Shown here: positions 45,670-55,256 of the stretch, one piece after another
Position numbering within the stretch: the first letter of the stretch is position 1
How the letters are laid out: every line of letters starts with the position of its first letter
Assembly (NCBI RefSeq): GCF_021044825.1
Contig: NZ_JAJNOC010000002.1
Coordinates: 558,001 to 622,000 of the forward strand
Source of the DNA: Massilia phyllostachyos
Lineage (GTDB): Bacteria; Pseudomonadota; Gammaproteobacteria; Burkholderiales; Burkholderiaceae_D
DNA length: 64,000 bases
Direction: 5' to 3'
Position numbers and translations under genes: made by a program
The notes under the pieces: model-generated
Told to the model about the DNA's origin: nothing
The model's database searches: none
What the model saw: the letters and a program-made list of their open reading frames with translations, nothing else

Positions 45670-47088
45670 TCACAGAATTTTGCCAGGGTTCATAATGCCG
45701 AGCGGGTCCAGGGCGGCCTTGATGGCACGCATCATGTCCAGCTCGACCGCCGGCTTGACCCGCGCCAGTTCCTCGCGCTTGAGGGCGCCGATGCCGTGCT
45801 CGGCCGAGATCGAGCCATGGCTCGCCAGCACGCTGTCGTGGACGATGCGGTTGACGGCGTCCTGCCGCAGCAGGAAGGCCTCGTGCCCTTCGCCCTCGGG
45901 CGGCGCGACGTTGTAGTGCAGGTTGCCGTCGCCCAGGTGGCCGAAGCACACCACCTGGCAGCCGGGAAACGCGGCCTCGAGCGCGGCGTCGGTGCGCGCG
46001 ATGAATGCCGGAATCGCGGACAGCGGCAGCGAGATGTCGTGCTTGATGTTCTTGCCGGCCGCGGCCTGGGCCGGCGATATGGATTCGCGCACCTTCCACA
46101 GGCCCACAGACTGTGCGGTCGAGCTCGCCAGCACGGCGTCGCGCGCGAGGCTGGAAGCGAGCGCCGCGCCGATCGACGCTTCCATCAGCGCGGCGGCGTG
46201 CGCTGCGGACTCGCTGCTGGACAGCTCGACCAGCGCATACTGCGGATGCGGCGCGGCGAACGGGCGCGGCAGCTGCGGGAAATGGGCCGCCACCAGCCGC
46301 AGGCACAGCGCCGACATCAGCTCGAAGCCGGTGAGGGCGGCGCCGCAGCGTTCCTGCAGCAGCACCAGCAGGTCGAGCGCCCGCTGCGGCGAATCGAGCG
46401 CCACCATCGCGGTCAGGGCCGCCTTCGGTTGCGGATGCAACTTCAGGACGGCGGCCGTGATCACGCCCAAGGTGCCTTCGGCCCCGATGAAGAGGTCGCG
46501 CAGGTCGTAGCCGGTATTGTCCTTGCGCAGGCCGCGCAAACCGTCCCAGACCTGGCCCTGCGCCGTCACGACCTCGAGCCCGAGGCAAAGTTCGCGCGTA
46601 TTCCCGTAGCGCAGCACGGCGGTGCCGCCGGCATTGGTCGACAGGTTGCCGCCGATGGTGCAGCTGCCCTCGGCGGCCAGCGACAGCGGGAACAGCATGC
46701 CGGCGCTGGCCGCGGCTTCCTGGATGTCCTGCAGGATGCAGCCGGCCTCGACCAGCATGGTGCGGTTGAAGGGATCGACGTGGCGGATCCGGTTCAGGCG
46801 CCGCAGCGACAGCACGACCGCCGCGCCGCCCGCATCCGGCACGCTGCCGAGCACCAGGCCGGTGCGCCCGCCCTGCGGCACGACCGGCACCCGGGCCACG
46901 GCGCAGGCGGCGACCACGGCGGCGACTTCGGCGCTGCTGCCGGGCAGGACCACGGCGCGCGCGCGTCCGGTGAAGCGGCCGCGCCAGTCGGTCAGGAAGG
47001 GCGCCATGCCGGCCGCGTCGTGCAGTACCCGCTCAGGCCCGACGATGGCCGCCAGGCCGGCGAGGAAGTCGCCCGGCGCTTCAGTCAT
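45670..47088 (-). CDS. FAD-linked oxidase (D-2-hydroxyglutarate dehydrogenase-like/GlcD-type)
   Basis: A 472-residue flavoprotein of the FAD-binding-4 plus FAD-oxidase C family. The FAD domain (about 40-180) has VPQGGRTGLVLGSVP and EGSCTIGGNLSTNAGGT. The C-terminal part has FIGAEGTLGVITAAVLKL, then VVCFGHLGDGNLHYNVAP with metal/substrate-binding His, and EHGIGALKREEL. This fits D-2-hydroxyacid dehydrogenases. The exact substrate (D-lactate, D-2-hydroxyglutarate or glycolate) cannot be told from sequence alone. It overlaps DUF2069 by 8 bp. Confidence 0.9.
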   Translation of the reverse strand: MTEAPGDFLAGLAAIVGPERVLHDAAGMAPFLTDWRGRFTGRARAVVLPGSSAEVAAVVAACAVARVPVVPQGGRTGLVLGSVPDAGGAAVVLSLRRLNRIRHVDPFNRTMLVEAGCILQDIQEAAASAGMLFPLSLAAEGSCTIGGNLSTNAGGTAVLRYGNTRELCLGLEVVTAQGQVWDGLRGLRKDNTGYDLRDLFIGAEGTLGVITAAVLKLHPQPKAALTAMVALDSPQRALDLLVLLQERCGAALTGFELMSALCLRLVAAHFPQLPRPFAAPHPQYALVELSSSESAAHAAALMEASIGAALASSLARDAVLASSTAQSVGLWKVRESISPAQAAAGKNIKHDISLPLSAIPAFIARTDAALEAAFPGCQVVCFGHLGDGNLHYNVAPPEGEGHEAFLLRQDAVNRIVHDSVLASHGSISAEHGIGALKREELARVKPAVELDMMRAIKAALDPLGIMNPGKIL

Positions 47089-47478
47089 GCGGCACTTTGA
47101 CCTTGTCGAGCAATTCCTTGGCCAGGCGCTTGGCTTCCTTCTTGTAGGGATGCAGGAACAGCAGGGCGCAGGCGAAGTAGACCAGCACCAGCGCGACTTC
47201 GCCCAGCGCCATGATGCGCGAGGCTTGCGTGGTGTCGGCCCAGGCGCGCACCGCGCCTTCGGCGAAATACACCAGGATCACCATCGACGACCATTGCAGG
47301 GTATACAGGTCGCGCTTGATGACCCCGCGCAGCGGCAGCAGCAGCGGCAGCGCCTTGAGCGCGAGCAGGGACCCGCCCGGGTGCAGCGGGGCGACGAAGA
47401 CTTCCCAGGCCACCAGCCAGCCGATCAGCCAGATCAGGCTGGCGATGGCGCCGGCATGAAAGACTTTTGCGGTATCCA

Positions 47479-47479
<1 letters not shown>
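47081..47479 (-). CDS. DUF2069 membrane protein
   Basis: A 132-residue protein with four hydrophobic helices (including LIWLIGWLVAWEVFVAPL and ALVLVYFACALLFLHPY) and a short charged C-terminus. It matches the DUF2069 family, which often follows wrbA in betaproteobacteria. The start at 47479 shares one base with the wrbA stop (TGATG), and its 3' end overlaps the FAD oxidase gene. Function unknown. Confidence 0.85.
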
Positions 47480-48111
<632 letters not shown>

Positions 48112-48133
48112 TCAAATGACATGCCCTGCGAGT

Positions 48134-48225
48134 GTGCGAAAAATCCTCCATGGCTGCGTTGCATCGTCTCGCCGTACGAACGTACTGTCTTCGACGATGC
48201 GCCTTGCCCTGGAGGTTTTCCGCAC
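48134..48225. repeat. 92-bp imperfect inverted repeat between wrbA and yihY
   Basis: The left arm 48134-48177 and right arm 48182-48225 match in several blocks: GTGCG at the outer ends, AAAA then CCTCCA, GGC, GCATCGTC, and GTAC at the centre around a GAAC loop. As RNA it would fold into a long interrupted hairpin. It lies in the divergent region upstream of yihY and could be a repeat element, a regulatory hairpin or a small RNA. The same stretch can be read as an N-terminal extension of yihY, which I doubt. Confidence 0.6.
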
Positions 48226-48302
48226 GCTCTTTAGGGGCGAATCGAAATCCGGATTCAATGCTCTCGAAAACTGTCCATTCCCTATCGCGCGGCACCTCCG
48301 AC

Positions 48303-49631
48303 ATGCTCTCGCTCGGCGTCGACCGCATGCGCTGGCTCACGCTGTCGGAAGCGCGCGACCTGCTGCGCTTCGCCCGCCGCCGCCTACGCGAGGAAAAGCT
48401 GCCGCAGGTGGCCGGCAGCCTGACCTTCACCACCACCCTGGCCCTGGTGCCGCTGCTCACCATCGTGCTGGCGATCCTGACCACCTTCCCGGTGTTCGGC
48501 CAGCTGCGCGCGGCGCTCGACACCTGGTTCGTGCAGACCCTGATGCCGAGGGCGATCGCCAACACCATCAGTTCCAACCTGAGCCAGTTCGCCGACAAGG
48601 CCAAGGGCCTGTCGCTGCTGGGCGCGGTGCTGCTGCTGGGGACGACCACCGCCATGATGGGCATGATCGAACGCGCCTTCAACCAGATCTGGGGCGTGCG
48701 CCGCGCGCGTCCCTGGTCGCAGCGGGTGCTGGTCTACTGGGCCCTGGTCTCGCTGGGCCCGATCCTGTTCGGCCTGTCGCTGAGCGCCACCTCGCAGCTG
48801 TTCAGCGCCACCGGCGGCCTGGTCGCCTCGGTGCCGTTCTTCGGCGCGCTGTTCTTCACCCTGGTCTCGATCGGGCTGTCGACCGGCTTCTACACCATGC
48901 TCTACATGGCGGTGCCGAACCGGCGCGTGCACTGGCGCGACGCGCTGTGGGGCGGCCTGGCTGCGGCGCTCGCCTTCGAAGTCGCCAAGCGCGGCTTCGC
49001 ACTGTTCATCCGCCAGTTCCCGACCTACGCCATCATCTACGGCGCCCTGGCCGCGCTGCCGCTGTTCCTGGTGTGGATGTACCTGTCCTGGATGATCACC
49101 CTGGTCGGCGCCGTGTTCACCGCGGCGCTGCCGGTGGTGAAGTACGAACGCTGGTGGCACCAGCCGACGCCGGGCAGCGCTTTCGTGGACGCGATGGCGG
49201 TGCTGAAGGTGCTGCACGGCAGTTCGCAGGCCACCGGCACCGCGCTGGTGTCGAGTGCGGCGGTGCGCGCGCATACCCGCATCGGCTACGACGAGATGGG
49301 CGAGCTGCTGGAAAAGCTGGTGGCGGCCGGCTGGGTCGGGCGGGTGCAGGACGAGGTGCCGGCGCGGGTGCGCTGGGGCCGCGGCGCCCGCGAAAGCTAC
49401 GAGAACTGGGTGCTGCTGGCCGATCCGTCCACCATCCGCCTGGCCGACGTCTACCGCTTGTTCGTGTTCGACGTGGCCGGCGCCGGCGGCGCGGCACTGG
49501 ACGAGACCGGACCACCGACCGCGCTGGCGCTCGATACGGCCGCCCTGGCGCGCCAGGTCGAGGGTGCGGTCGAGGCGGGTCTGGAGCAGACCCTGGCGGG
49601 ACACTTCGCGGCGGGGCCCTCCCATGCGTGA
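48303..49631 (+). CDS. YihY/BrkB family inner-membrane protein
   Basis: A 442-residue protein with six TM helices in the N-terminal 290 residues. The family pattern REEKLPQVAGSLTFTTTLALVPLLTIVLA is clear, as are GTTTAMMGMIERAFNQIWGV and PLFLVWMYLSWMITLVGA. A soluble winged-helix-like C-terminus follows. The family was once called RNase BN in error; its real role is unknown. I chose ATG 48303; ATG 48258 and an earlier one in the palindrome at 48134-48225 are alternatives. It overlaps the kinase gene by 8 bp. Confidence 0.85.
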   Translation: MLSLGVDRMRWLTLSEARDLLRFARRRLREEKLPQVAGSLTFTTTLALVPLLTIVLAILTTFPVFGQLRAALDTWFVQTLMPRAIANTISSNLSQFADKAKGLSLLGAVLLLGTTTAMMGMIERAFNQIWGVRRARPWSQRVLVYWALVSLGPILFGLSLSATSQLFSATGGLVASVPFFGALFFTLVSIGLSTGFYTMLYMAVPNRRVHWRDALWGGLAAALAFEVAKRGFALFIRQFPTYAIIYGALAALPLFLVWMYLSWMITLVGAVFTAALPVVKYERWWHQPTPGSAFVDAMAVLKVLHGSSQATGTALVSSAAVRAHTRIGYDEMGELLEKLVAAGWVGRVQDEVPARVRWGRGARESYENWVLLADPSTIRLADVYRLFVFDVAGAGGAALDETGPPTALALDTAALARQVEGAVEAGLEQTLAGHFAAGPSHA

Positions 49632-52122
49632 ACCCATCGACGCTAGCGGCTGGCCGCAGGCCGCACTGCTGGCGCGGCATGACTGGAGCAGGTCGACGAT
49701 CGGCGCCCCGGCGCAGTGGCCGCGCCCCTTGCGCGCAGCCGTCGCCATGCTCTTCGATTCGCCGGTGCCGATGTGGCTGGCCTGGGGCGAGGACCTGGCG
49801 ATGGTCTACAACGACGCCTATGCCGCGATGCTGGGCGGGAAGCACCCGGCCGCCCTCGGCGCGCCGCTGGCCGAGGTGTGGCGCGAAGTCTGGCCGGATG
49901 TCGCGCCCCTGATCGAACAGACCCTGGCCGGCACCGGCGTCGTGCGCAACGACCTGCCGCTGGTGGTGCGGCGCAAGGGCTTCGACGAACCGGCCTGGTT
50001 CACCTTTTCTTACACGCCGCTGCGCGACGACGACGGCGCCATCCGCGGCCTGTCCTGCACCGTGTGGGAAACCACCGGCAAGATGCTGGCGCAGCAGGAG
50101 CTGGCCGCCAGCCTGGAGGCGGCGCAGCGGCGCGAGGCCGACCGCCAGGAGGTCGAGGAGCGCTACCGGCTGGCGCGCCTGGCCACCAACGACGCGATCT
50201 GGGACTGGAGACTGGCCGACGGCCACGTGGTCTGGAACCAAGCCGTGACCACCCTGTTCGGCCACGCGCTCGAACACACCACGGCCGACTGGTGGCTCGA
50301 CCATATCCATCCGGACGACCGCGAGCGCATCGGCGTCGCCATCCACGCCGTGATCGACCATGGCGGGACAAGCTGGACCGGCGAATACCGCTTCCGCCGC
50401 GCCGACGGCAGCTATGCCGACATTTTTGATCGCGGCACGGTGCTGCGCGACGCGGACGGCCGGCCGCTGCGCATGATCGGCGCCATGCTCGACCTCAGCG
50501 AACGCAATGCGGCGATCGCCGCCCTGCGCGAAAGTGAGCGCCAGTTCCGCACCCTGTTCGAGTCGATCGACGAGGGCTTCTGCGTGATCGAATTCCTCGA
50601 CGGGCCGCACGGGCCGCTGAGCGACTACGTGCACGTGATGGCCAACCCCGCCTACGAAGCCAATGCCGGCATCCCGAACGTGGTCGGCCGGCGCGTGCGC
50701 GAGATGGTGCCGCTGGAGGCCGAGGCCTGGGTCGAGACCTACCGCCAGGTGCTGGTGACCGGCGAGCCGGTGCGCTTCCGGCGCGAGCTGCAGGCCACCG
50801 GGCGTCATCTGGAGCTGGCCGCGCTGCGCATCGAGCCGCCCGAGCGGCGCCAGGTGGCGGTGCTGTTCCAGGACGTCAGCCAGCGCCACCGCGCCGAGAT
50901 CGCCCTGCGCGACATGAACGAGACCCTGGAGCGGCGCGTGATCGAAGGCGTGGCCGAGCGCGTGCGCATCGAGGACGCGCTGCGCCAGGCCCAGAAGATG
51001 GAAGCGGTCGGCCAGCTCACTGGCGGCATCGCGCACGACTTCAACAACATGCTGGCGGTGGTCAACAGCGCGCTCGAGCTGCTGGGGCGGCGCTTCGCCG
51101 CCGGCGACGACAAGGCCCTGCACTATATCGGCATGGCCAAGGGCGGCGTCAAGCGCGCCGCCCAGCTGACCCAGCGCCTGCTGGCGTTTTCGCGCCAGCA
51201 GGCCTTGAAACCCGGCGCGCTGTCGGTGAACCGGCTGGTGGGCAGCATGACCGACCTGCTGGCCCACGCCCTGGGCGGCAACGTGCGCTATGAAGCGCGG
51301 CTGAGCGAGGACCTGTGGCTGACCTGGGCCGACGCCAACCAGCTGGAAAACGCCATCCTGAACCTGGCCGTGAATGCGCGCGACGCGATGCCGGACGGCG
51401 GCCACCTGCGCATCGAGACCGCCAATGTGCAGGTCGACGCGGCCAAGGCGGCGGCCAATCCCGGCCTGGCGGCGGGCGACTACGTGACGGTGGCGGTGAT
51501 CGACGACGGCGCCGGCATGCCCCCGGAAGTGGCGGCCAAGGCCTTCGAGCCTTTCTTCACGACCAAGGAAGTGGGGCGCGGCACCGGTTTGGGCCTGAGC
51601 CAGGTCTACGGTTTCGCGCGCCAGTCGGGCGGCCTGGTGCGCATCGACAGCGCGCCGGGCGCGGGCACCGCGGTGCGGATCTACCTGCCGCGCCACGCGG
51701 CGCAGGCCGAGCTGCCGGCGCCTTCCCCAGCCGGCCCGGCGCCACGGCGCGCCGCCGGCGAGACCATCCTGGTGGTGGAAGACGAGGATGCGGTGCGCAC
51801 CCTGTCGGTCGAGATGCTGAGCGAACTGGGTTACCGGGTGCTGGCCGCCGACAATGCCTCGAGCGCGCTGCGCCTGCTCGACGGGCATCCGGAGGTGGCG
51901 CTGCTGTTCACCGACGTGATCATGCCGCAGACCAACGGCCGCCAGCTGGCCGACGCGGCGCTGGCGCTGCGCCCCGCGCTGAAGACGCTGTTCGCGACCG
52001 GCTACTCGCGCAATGCGCTGGTGCAGGGCGAGGTGCTGGATCCCGGCGTCGAAGTGATCGCCAAGCCGTTTACCCTGGCGGAACTGGAACGGCGGGTGCG
52101 CGCGGTGCTGGACGGCGCTTGA
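49624..52122 (+). CDS. Hybrid histidine kinase with three PAS domains and receiver
   Basis: An 832-residue soluble hybrid kinase without TM segments. Three PAS-type sensors lie at about 40-165, 180-300 and 310-430. A short coiled region leads to the H-box [19 protein letters not shown] (His about 470). The HATPase domain has [16 protein letters not shown] and [12 protein letters not shown]. The C-terminal receiver (about 714-830) has [11 protein letters not shown] and the phosphoacceptor Asp in [15 protein letters not shown]. The group usually senses redox, light or small ligands; the cofactor is not visible. It is translationally coupled to yihY. Confidence 0.92.
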   Translation: MREPIDASGWPQAALLARHDWSRSTIGAPAQWPRPLRAAVAMLFDSPVPMWLAWGEDLAMVYNDAYAAMLGGKHPAALGAPLAEVWREVWPDVAPLIEQTLAGTGVVRNDLPLVVRRKGFDEPAWFTFSYTPLRDDDGAIRGLSCTVWETTGKMLAQQELAASLEAAQRREADRQEVEERYRLARLATNDAIWDWRLADGHVVWNQAVTTLFGHALEHTTADWWLDHIHPDDRERIGVAIHAVIDHGGTSWTGEYRFRRADGSYADIFDRGTVLRDADGRPLRMIGAMLDLSERNAAIAALRESERQFRTLFESIDEGFCVIEFLDGPHGPLSDYVHVMANPAYEANAGIPNVVGRRVREMVPLEAEAWVETYRQVLVTGEPVRFRRELQATGRHLELAALRIEPPERRQVAVLFQDVSQRHRAEIALRDMNETLERRVIEGVAERVRIEDALRQAQKMEAVGQLTGGIAHDFNNMLAVVNSALELLGRRFAAGDDKALHYIGMAKGGVKRAAQLTQRLLAFSRQQALKPGALSVNRLVGSMTDLLAHALGGNVRYEARLSEDLWLTWADANQLENAILNLAVNARDAMPDGGHLRIETANVQVDAAKAAANPGLAAGDYVTVAVIDDGAGMPPEVAAKAFEPFFTTKEVGRGTGLGLSQVYGFARQSGGLVRIDSAPGAGTAVRIYLPRHAAQAELPAPSPAGPAPRRAAGETILVVEDEDAVRTLSVEMLSELGYRVLAADNASSALRLLDGHPEVALLFTDVIMPQTNGRQLADAALALRPALKTLFATGYSRNALVQGEVLDPGVEVIAKPFTLAELERRVRAVLDGA

Positions 52123-52125
52123 AGC

Positions 52126-52431
52126 TCACCAGCTGAGTTTCCCCGTCAGCATCTGCCAGTACATCACCCAGTCGGCCCGGAACGAATACCAGGGTTGCGT
52201 GAACGAGGCCGGCCGGTTCTTCTCGTAGAAGAAATGGCCGATCCAGGCGCCGCCGTAGCCGCTGACGACGGCGAACAGCAGCCACCAGGCGTTCAGGCTG
52301 TCGATGTACTGGGCGACCGCGGCGATCGCCGACGATGTCCCGATGAAGTGGGCGCGCCGGCAGCGGCGGTCGGCGTGCTGGGTCAGGTAGTAGGGATAGA
52401 ACTCCGCGAAGCTGGCATGGCGTGCGTTCAT
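52126..52431 (-). CDS. Mpo1-like/DUF962 membrane protein
   Basis: A 101-residue protein of the DUF962 family related to yeast Mpo1, a dioxygenase in alpha-oxidation of 2-hydroxy fatty acids. The family pattern is clear: FAEFYPYYLTQHADRRCRRAHFIGT, then GYGGAWIGHFFYEKNRPASF and the C-terminal WYSFRADWVMYWQMLTGK. Conserved His residues could bind iron. Two TM helices are likely. Activity in this organism is inferred. It is the distal gene after metY and the hydrolase. Confidence 0.85.
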   Translation of the reverse strand: MNARHASFAEFYPYYLTQHADRRCRRAHFIGTSSAIAAVAQYIDSLNAWWLLFAVVSGYGGAWIGHFFYEKNRPASFTQPWYSFRADWVMYWQMLTGKLSW

Positions 52432-52456
52432 GGGGTCTCCTGTGCCTCGAATGGTC

Positions 52457-53269
52457 TTACTTCAGCGCGGCGGCGGCGAAGCCGGACAGGGCGTCGAGCA
52501 CCGCGTCGGGCGCTTCGGCCATCAGCTGGTGGCCGGCGTCCACGGTCACGATTCTGCCATGGGTGAGCAGTCCGGTCAGCAGTTTCGTCGAACGCGGCGG
52601 CGTCATCACGTCCTTGGCGCCGAACACGAACAATACCGGGCATTGCACGGTCGCCGCGGCGGCCTCGCCATTGGCATAGGCGTTGCAGGCCGCGAAGTCG
52701 GTGTGGAACAGCCCATCCGGATTGCGCGCCGACATGCGCTGCATGAGCCGGCGCGCGCCGCCCATCACCGAAAAGCCGGGGCCGGGGCAGGAGGGCTTGT
52801 GCGCGATCGAGGAGTGCGACCAGACGTTGACCATGTCGATCGCGGCCGCTTCATCGCTGCGCGCGGTCTCGAGCAGGGCGTCCGACACCTTCATCGGATA
52901 GGTGGCGCCGAGCAGGGCCAGGCCGGCCACGATGCCGCCTGCCCGGCTCGCCGCTTCCAGCGCGATCAGCGATCCCATGCTGTGGCCGGCGAGGATGGCG
53001 CGCTGCACGCCGGCCTCTTCCAGGAAAGCGACCAGCCAGGCGGCCAGCGCCTCGATGCTAACCAATGCAGGGCCGCCGCTCCTGCCGTGGCCGGGCAGGT
53101 CGACCGCCAGCACCGAATAGCCGTGGTGGGCCAGGTAGCGGCTCTGCAGCGCCCACACCGAGTGGTCGTTCTGGGCGCCGTGGATGAACACGACCGTCGG
53201 CAGCGCAGGGTCGAAAGGCTTGCCGCCGGTGTAGGCGTAGCAGGCCGCGCCGTTGATGTCGCGCTTCAT
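52457..53269 (-). CDS. Alpha/beta hydrolase
   Basis: A 270-residue cytoplasmic hydrolase. The oxyanion motif is FIHGAQNDHSVWA, the nucleophile Ser is in LAGHSMGSLIALEAA, and the His is in VDAGHQLMAEAP, with the acid probably in VFGAKDVMTPP. It begins 1 bp after the metY stop, so it is co-transcribed with metY; a link to sulfur metabolism or to a downstream fatty-acid enzyme cannot be decided. Distinct from the hydrolase at 26260. Confidence 0.88.
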   Translation of the reverse strand: MKRDINGAACYAYTGGKPFDPALPTVVFIHGAQNDHSVWALQSRYLAHHGYSVLAVDLPGHGRSGGPALVSIEALAAWLVAFLEEAGVQRAILAGHSMGSLIALEAASRAGGIVAGLALLGATYPMKVSDALLETARSDEAAAIDMVNVWSHSSIAHKPSCPGPGFSVMGGARRLMQRMSARNPDGLFHTDFAACNAYANGEAAAATVQCPVLFVFGAKDVMTPPRSTKLLTGLLTHGRIVTVDAGHQLMAEAPDAVLDALSGFAAAALK

Positions 53270-53270
53270 G

Positions 53271-54581
53271 TCACGCTCCCTTCCGGGCCAGCTTCAGGCC
53301 GCGCTTGAGGTCCTCGATCAGGTCGTCCGGGTCTTCCAGGCCGACCGACAGGCGCATCGTGCCTTCCCTGATGCCGGTCGCTGCCAGTTCTTCCGCCGGC
53401 ACCCGGAAGTGGGTGGTCGAGGCCGGGTGGATGACGAGCGACTTGGCGTCGCCGACATTGGCCAGGTGCGAGAACAGCTGCAGGCCGTCGGCGAAGCGCC
53501 GTCCGGCCGCGCGGTCGCCCTTGAGCTCGAAGGTGAACACCGCGCCGCAGCCCCTGGGCAGCAGGCGCTGGGCCAGCAGGTGGTCTGGGTGGGTGTCCAG
53601 CTCGGGCCAGGACACCGAGGCCACCGCCGGATGCGACAGCAGGAAGTCGACCACGCGGCGGGTGTTGGCGACGTGGCGCTCCATGCGCAGGCCGAGGGTC
53701 TCGATGCCCTGCAGGATGGCGAAGGCGTTGTGCGGGCTCATGGCCGCGCCGAAGTCGCGCAGGCCTTCGCGGCGCGCGCGCAGGGCGAAGGGGGCGACGG
53801 TCGATTCTTCCGCGAACACCATGCCGTGGAAACCCGCGTAGGGTTCGCACAGTTCCGGGAAGCGGCCGTGCCGGGCGTGGGCGGCGTCCCAGTCGAAGGT
53901 GCCGCCGTCGACCAGCAGGCCGCCGACCGCGGTGCCGTGGCCGCACAGGAACTTGGTGGCCGAATGGAACAGCAGGTCGGCGCCCAGGTCGAAGGGCCGC
54001 TGCAGATACGGCGTGGTGAAGGTGGCGTCCACCATCAGCGGCAGGCCGTGTTCGTGGGCCAGCGCCCCGATCGACGGGACGTCGAGCACGTCGAGGCCCG
54101 GGTTGCCGAGGGTTTCGCCGAACAGGACTTTGGTGGTCGGGCGGATGGCGGCGCGCCAGGCGTCGAGGTCGCGCGGGTCGACGAAGGTGGTCTCGATGCC
54201 GAAGCGGCGCAGGGTGTAGTGAAGCAGGTTATGGGCGCCGCCGTACAGCGCCTTCGAGGCCACGATGTGGCTGCCGGCGCCGCAGATGGTCGCCAGTCCC
54301 AGGTGCATCGCGGCCTGGCCGCTGGCAGTGGCGATGCCCGCCACCCCGCCTTCCAGCGCGGCGATGCGCTCTTCCAGCACGGCGTTGGTCGGGTTCGAGA
54401 TGCGCGAAACCACATGGCCTGCACGTTCCATGTTGAACAGCGCCGCCGCGTGGTCCGAATCGCGGAAGGCGAAGGACGAGGTGAAATGGATCGGCGTGGC
54501 GCGCGCGCCGGTGGCGGGGTCGGGGGCGCTGCCTGCGTGCAGGGCCAGGGTGTCGAAGCCGGGATCTTGTGGACCGCTCAT
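53271..54581 (-). CDS. metY: O-acetylhomoserine/O-succinylhomoserine sulfhydrylase
   Basis: A 436-residue PLP enzyme of the Cys/Met metabolism family making homocysteine from activated homoserine and sulfide. Motifs are LHAGSAPDPATGARATPI at the start, RISNPTNAVLEERIAALEGG, and PLMVDATFTTPYL. The PLP Lys is in LLFHSATKFLCGHG (about 209) and a substrate loop is SLVIHPASTTHF. Length and the PIHFTSSFAF start favour MetY over MetZ or MetB, but this is not certain. An ATG 12 codons upstream is an alternative start. Confidence 0.87.
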   Translation of the reverse strand: MSGPQDPGFDTLALHAGSAPDPATGARATPIHFTSSFAFRDSDHAAALFNMERAGHVVSRISNPTNAVLEERIAALEGGVAGIATASGQAAMHLGLATICGAGSHIVASKALYGGAHNLLHYTLRRFGIETTFVDPRDLDAWRAAIRPTTKVLFGETLGNPGLDVLDVPSIGALAHEHGLPLMVDATFTTPYLQRPFDLGADLLFHSATKFLCGHGTAVGGLLVDGGTFDWDAAHARHGRFPELCEPYAGFHGMVFAEESTVAPFALRARREGLRDFGAAMSPHNAFAILQGIETLGLRMERHVANTRRVVDFLLSHPAVASVSWPELDTHPDHLLAQRLLPRGCGAVFTFELKGDRAAGRRFADGLQLFSHLANVGDAKSLVIHPASTTHFRVPAEELAATGIREGTMRLSVGLEDPDDLIEDLKRGLKLARKGA

Positions 54582-54764
54582 CGTATCGTACTCATCCGTG
54601 GTTGGGATGGCCCGCATCCTAGCACCCTTTTCATGTTCCGCAATGGGGCATCTGTCCCGGCTTTGGTGCGAAGCTGGATTTTTTGGCGGGCATCGGCTAC
54701 AGTCAGTGTTATGCCTTATACAAATATTTCTGGTATCACTAACCAAGCTGACGGGGTGGCCAAT

Positions 54765-55217
54765 ATGAAAGTCTCCGAGATCCTGCAGGTGAAAGGTGAA
54801 ATCCTCTATACCGTCACGCCCGACATGCCCCTGCTCGAGGCGGCCGCGACGATGGCGGAAAAGGACATCGGCTCGCTGGTCGTCATGGAGTACGGCGACC
54901 TGGTCGGCATGCTGACCTTCCGCGAAGTGATCAAGGAGCTGCACGCCGGGGGCGGCGCTCTCGGCAACGGCACGGTGCGCAAGGTGATGGACGACAGCCC
55001 GATCACCGTCACCCCGGACACCGAAGTCAACGAGGTGCGCCGCATCATGCTCGAGAAGCACGCGCGCTACCTGCCGGTGATGAATGCCCGCACCCTGCTG
55101 GGCGTGATCTCGTTCTACGACGTGGCCAAGGCGGTGCTGGAGGCGCAGAGCTTCGAGAACCGCATGCTCAAGGCCTATATCCGCGACTGGCCGGCCGAGC
55201 AGGCCGCCGAGGACTGA
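54765..55217 (+). CDS. CBS domain-pair protein
   Basis: A 150-residue protein consisting of two CBS domains (about 1-60 and 75-135) that normally bind adenine nucleotides as an energy-state sensor. The start MKVSEILQVKGEILYTVTPD is typical, followed by MAEKDIGSLVVMEYGDLVGMLTFREV and LEKHARYLPVMNARTLLGVISFYDVAKAVLE. An in-frame ATG at 54711 is the alternative start but adds residues lacking the family pattern. It is divergent from metY and has no partner enzyme domain. Confidence 0.9.
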   Translation: MKVSEILQVKGEILYTVTPDMPLLEAAATMAEKDIGSLVVMEYGDLVGMLTFREVIKELHAGGGALGNGTVRKVMDDSPITVTPDTEVNEVRRIMLEKHARYLPVMNARTLLGVISFYDVAKAVLEAQSFENRMLKAYIRDWPAEQAAED

Positions 55218-55256
55218 TCGCCGGGTGGACGGCGCGGCCGTCCGCCCACAACGACA

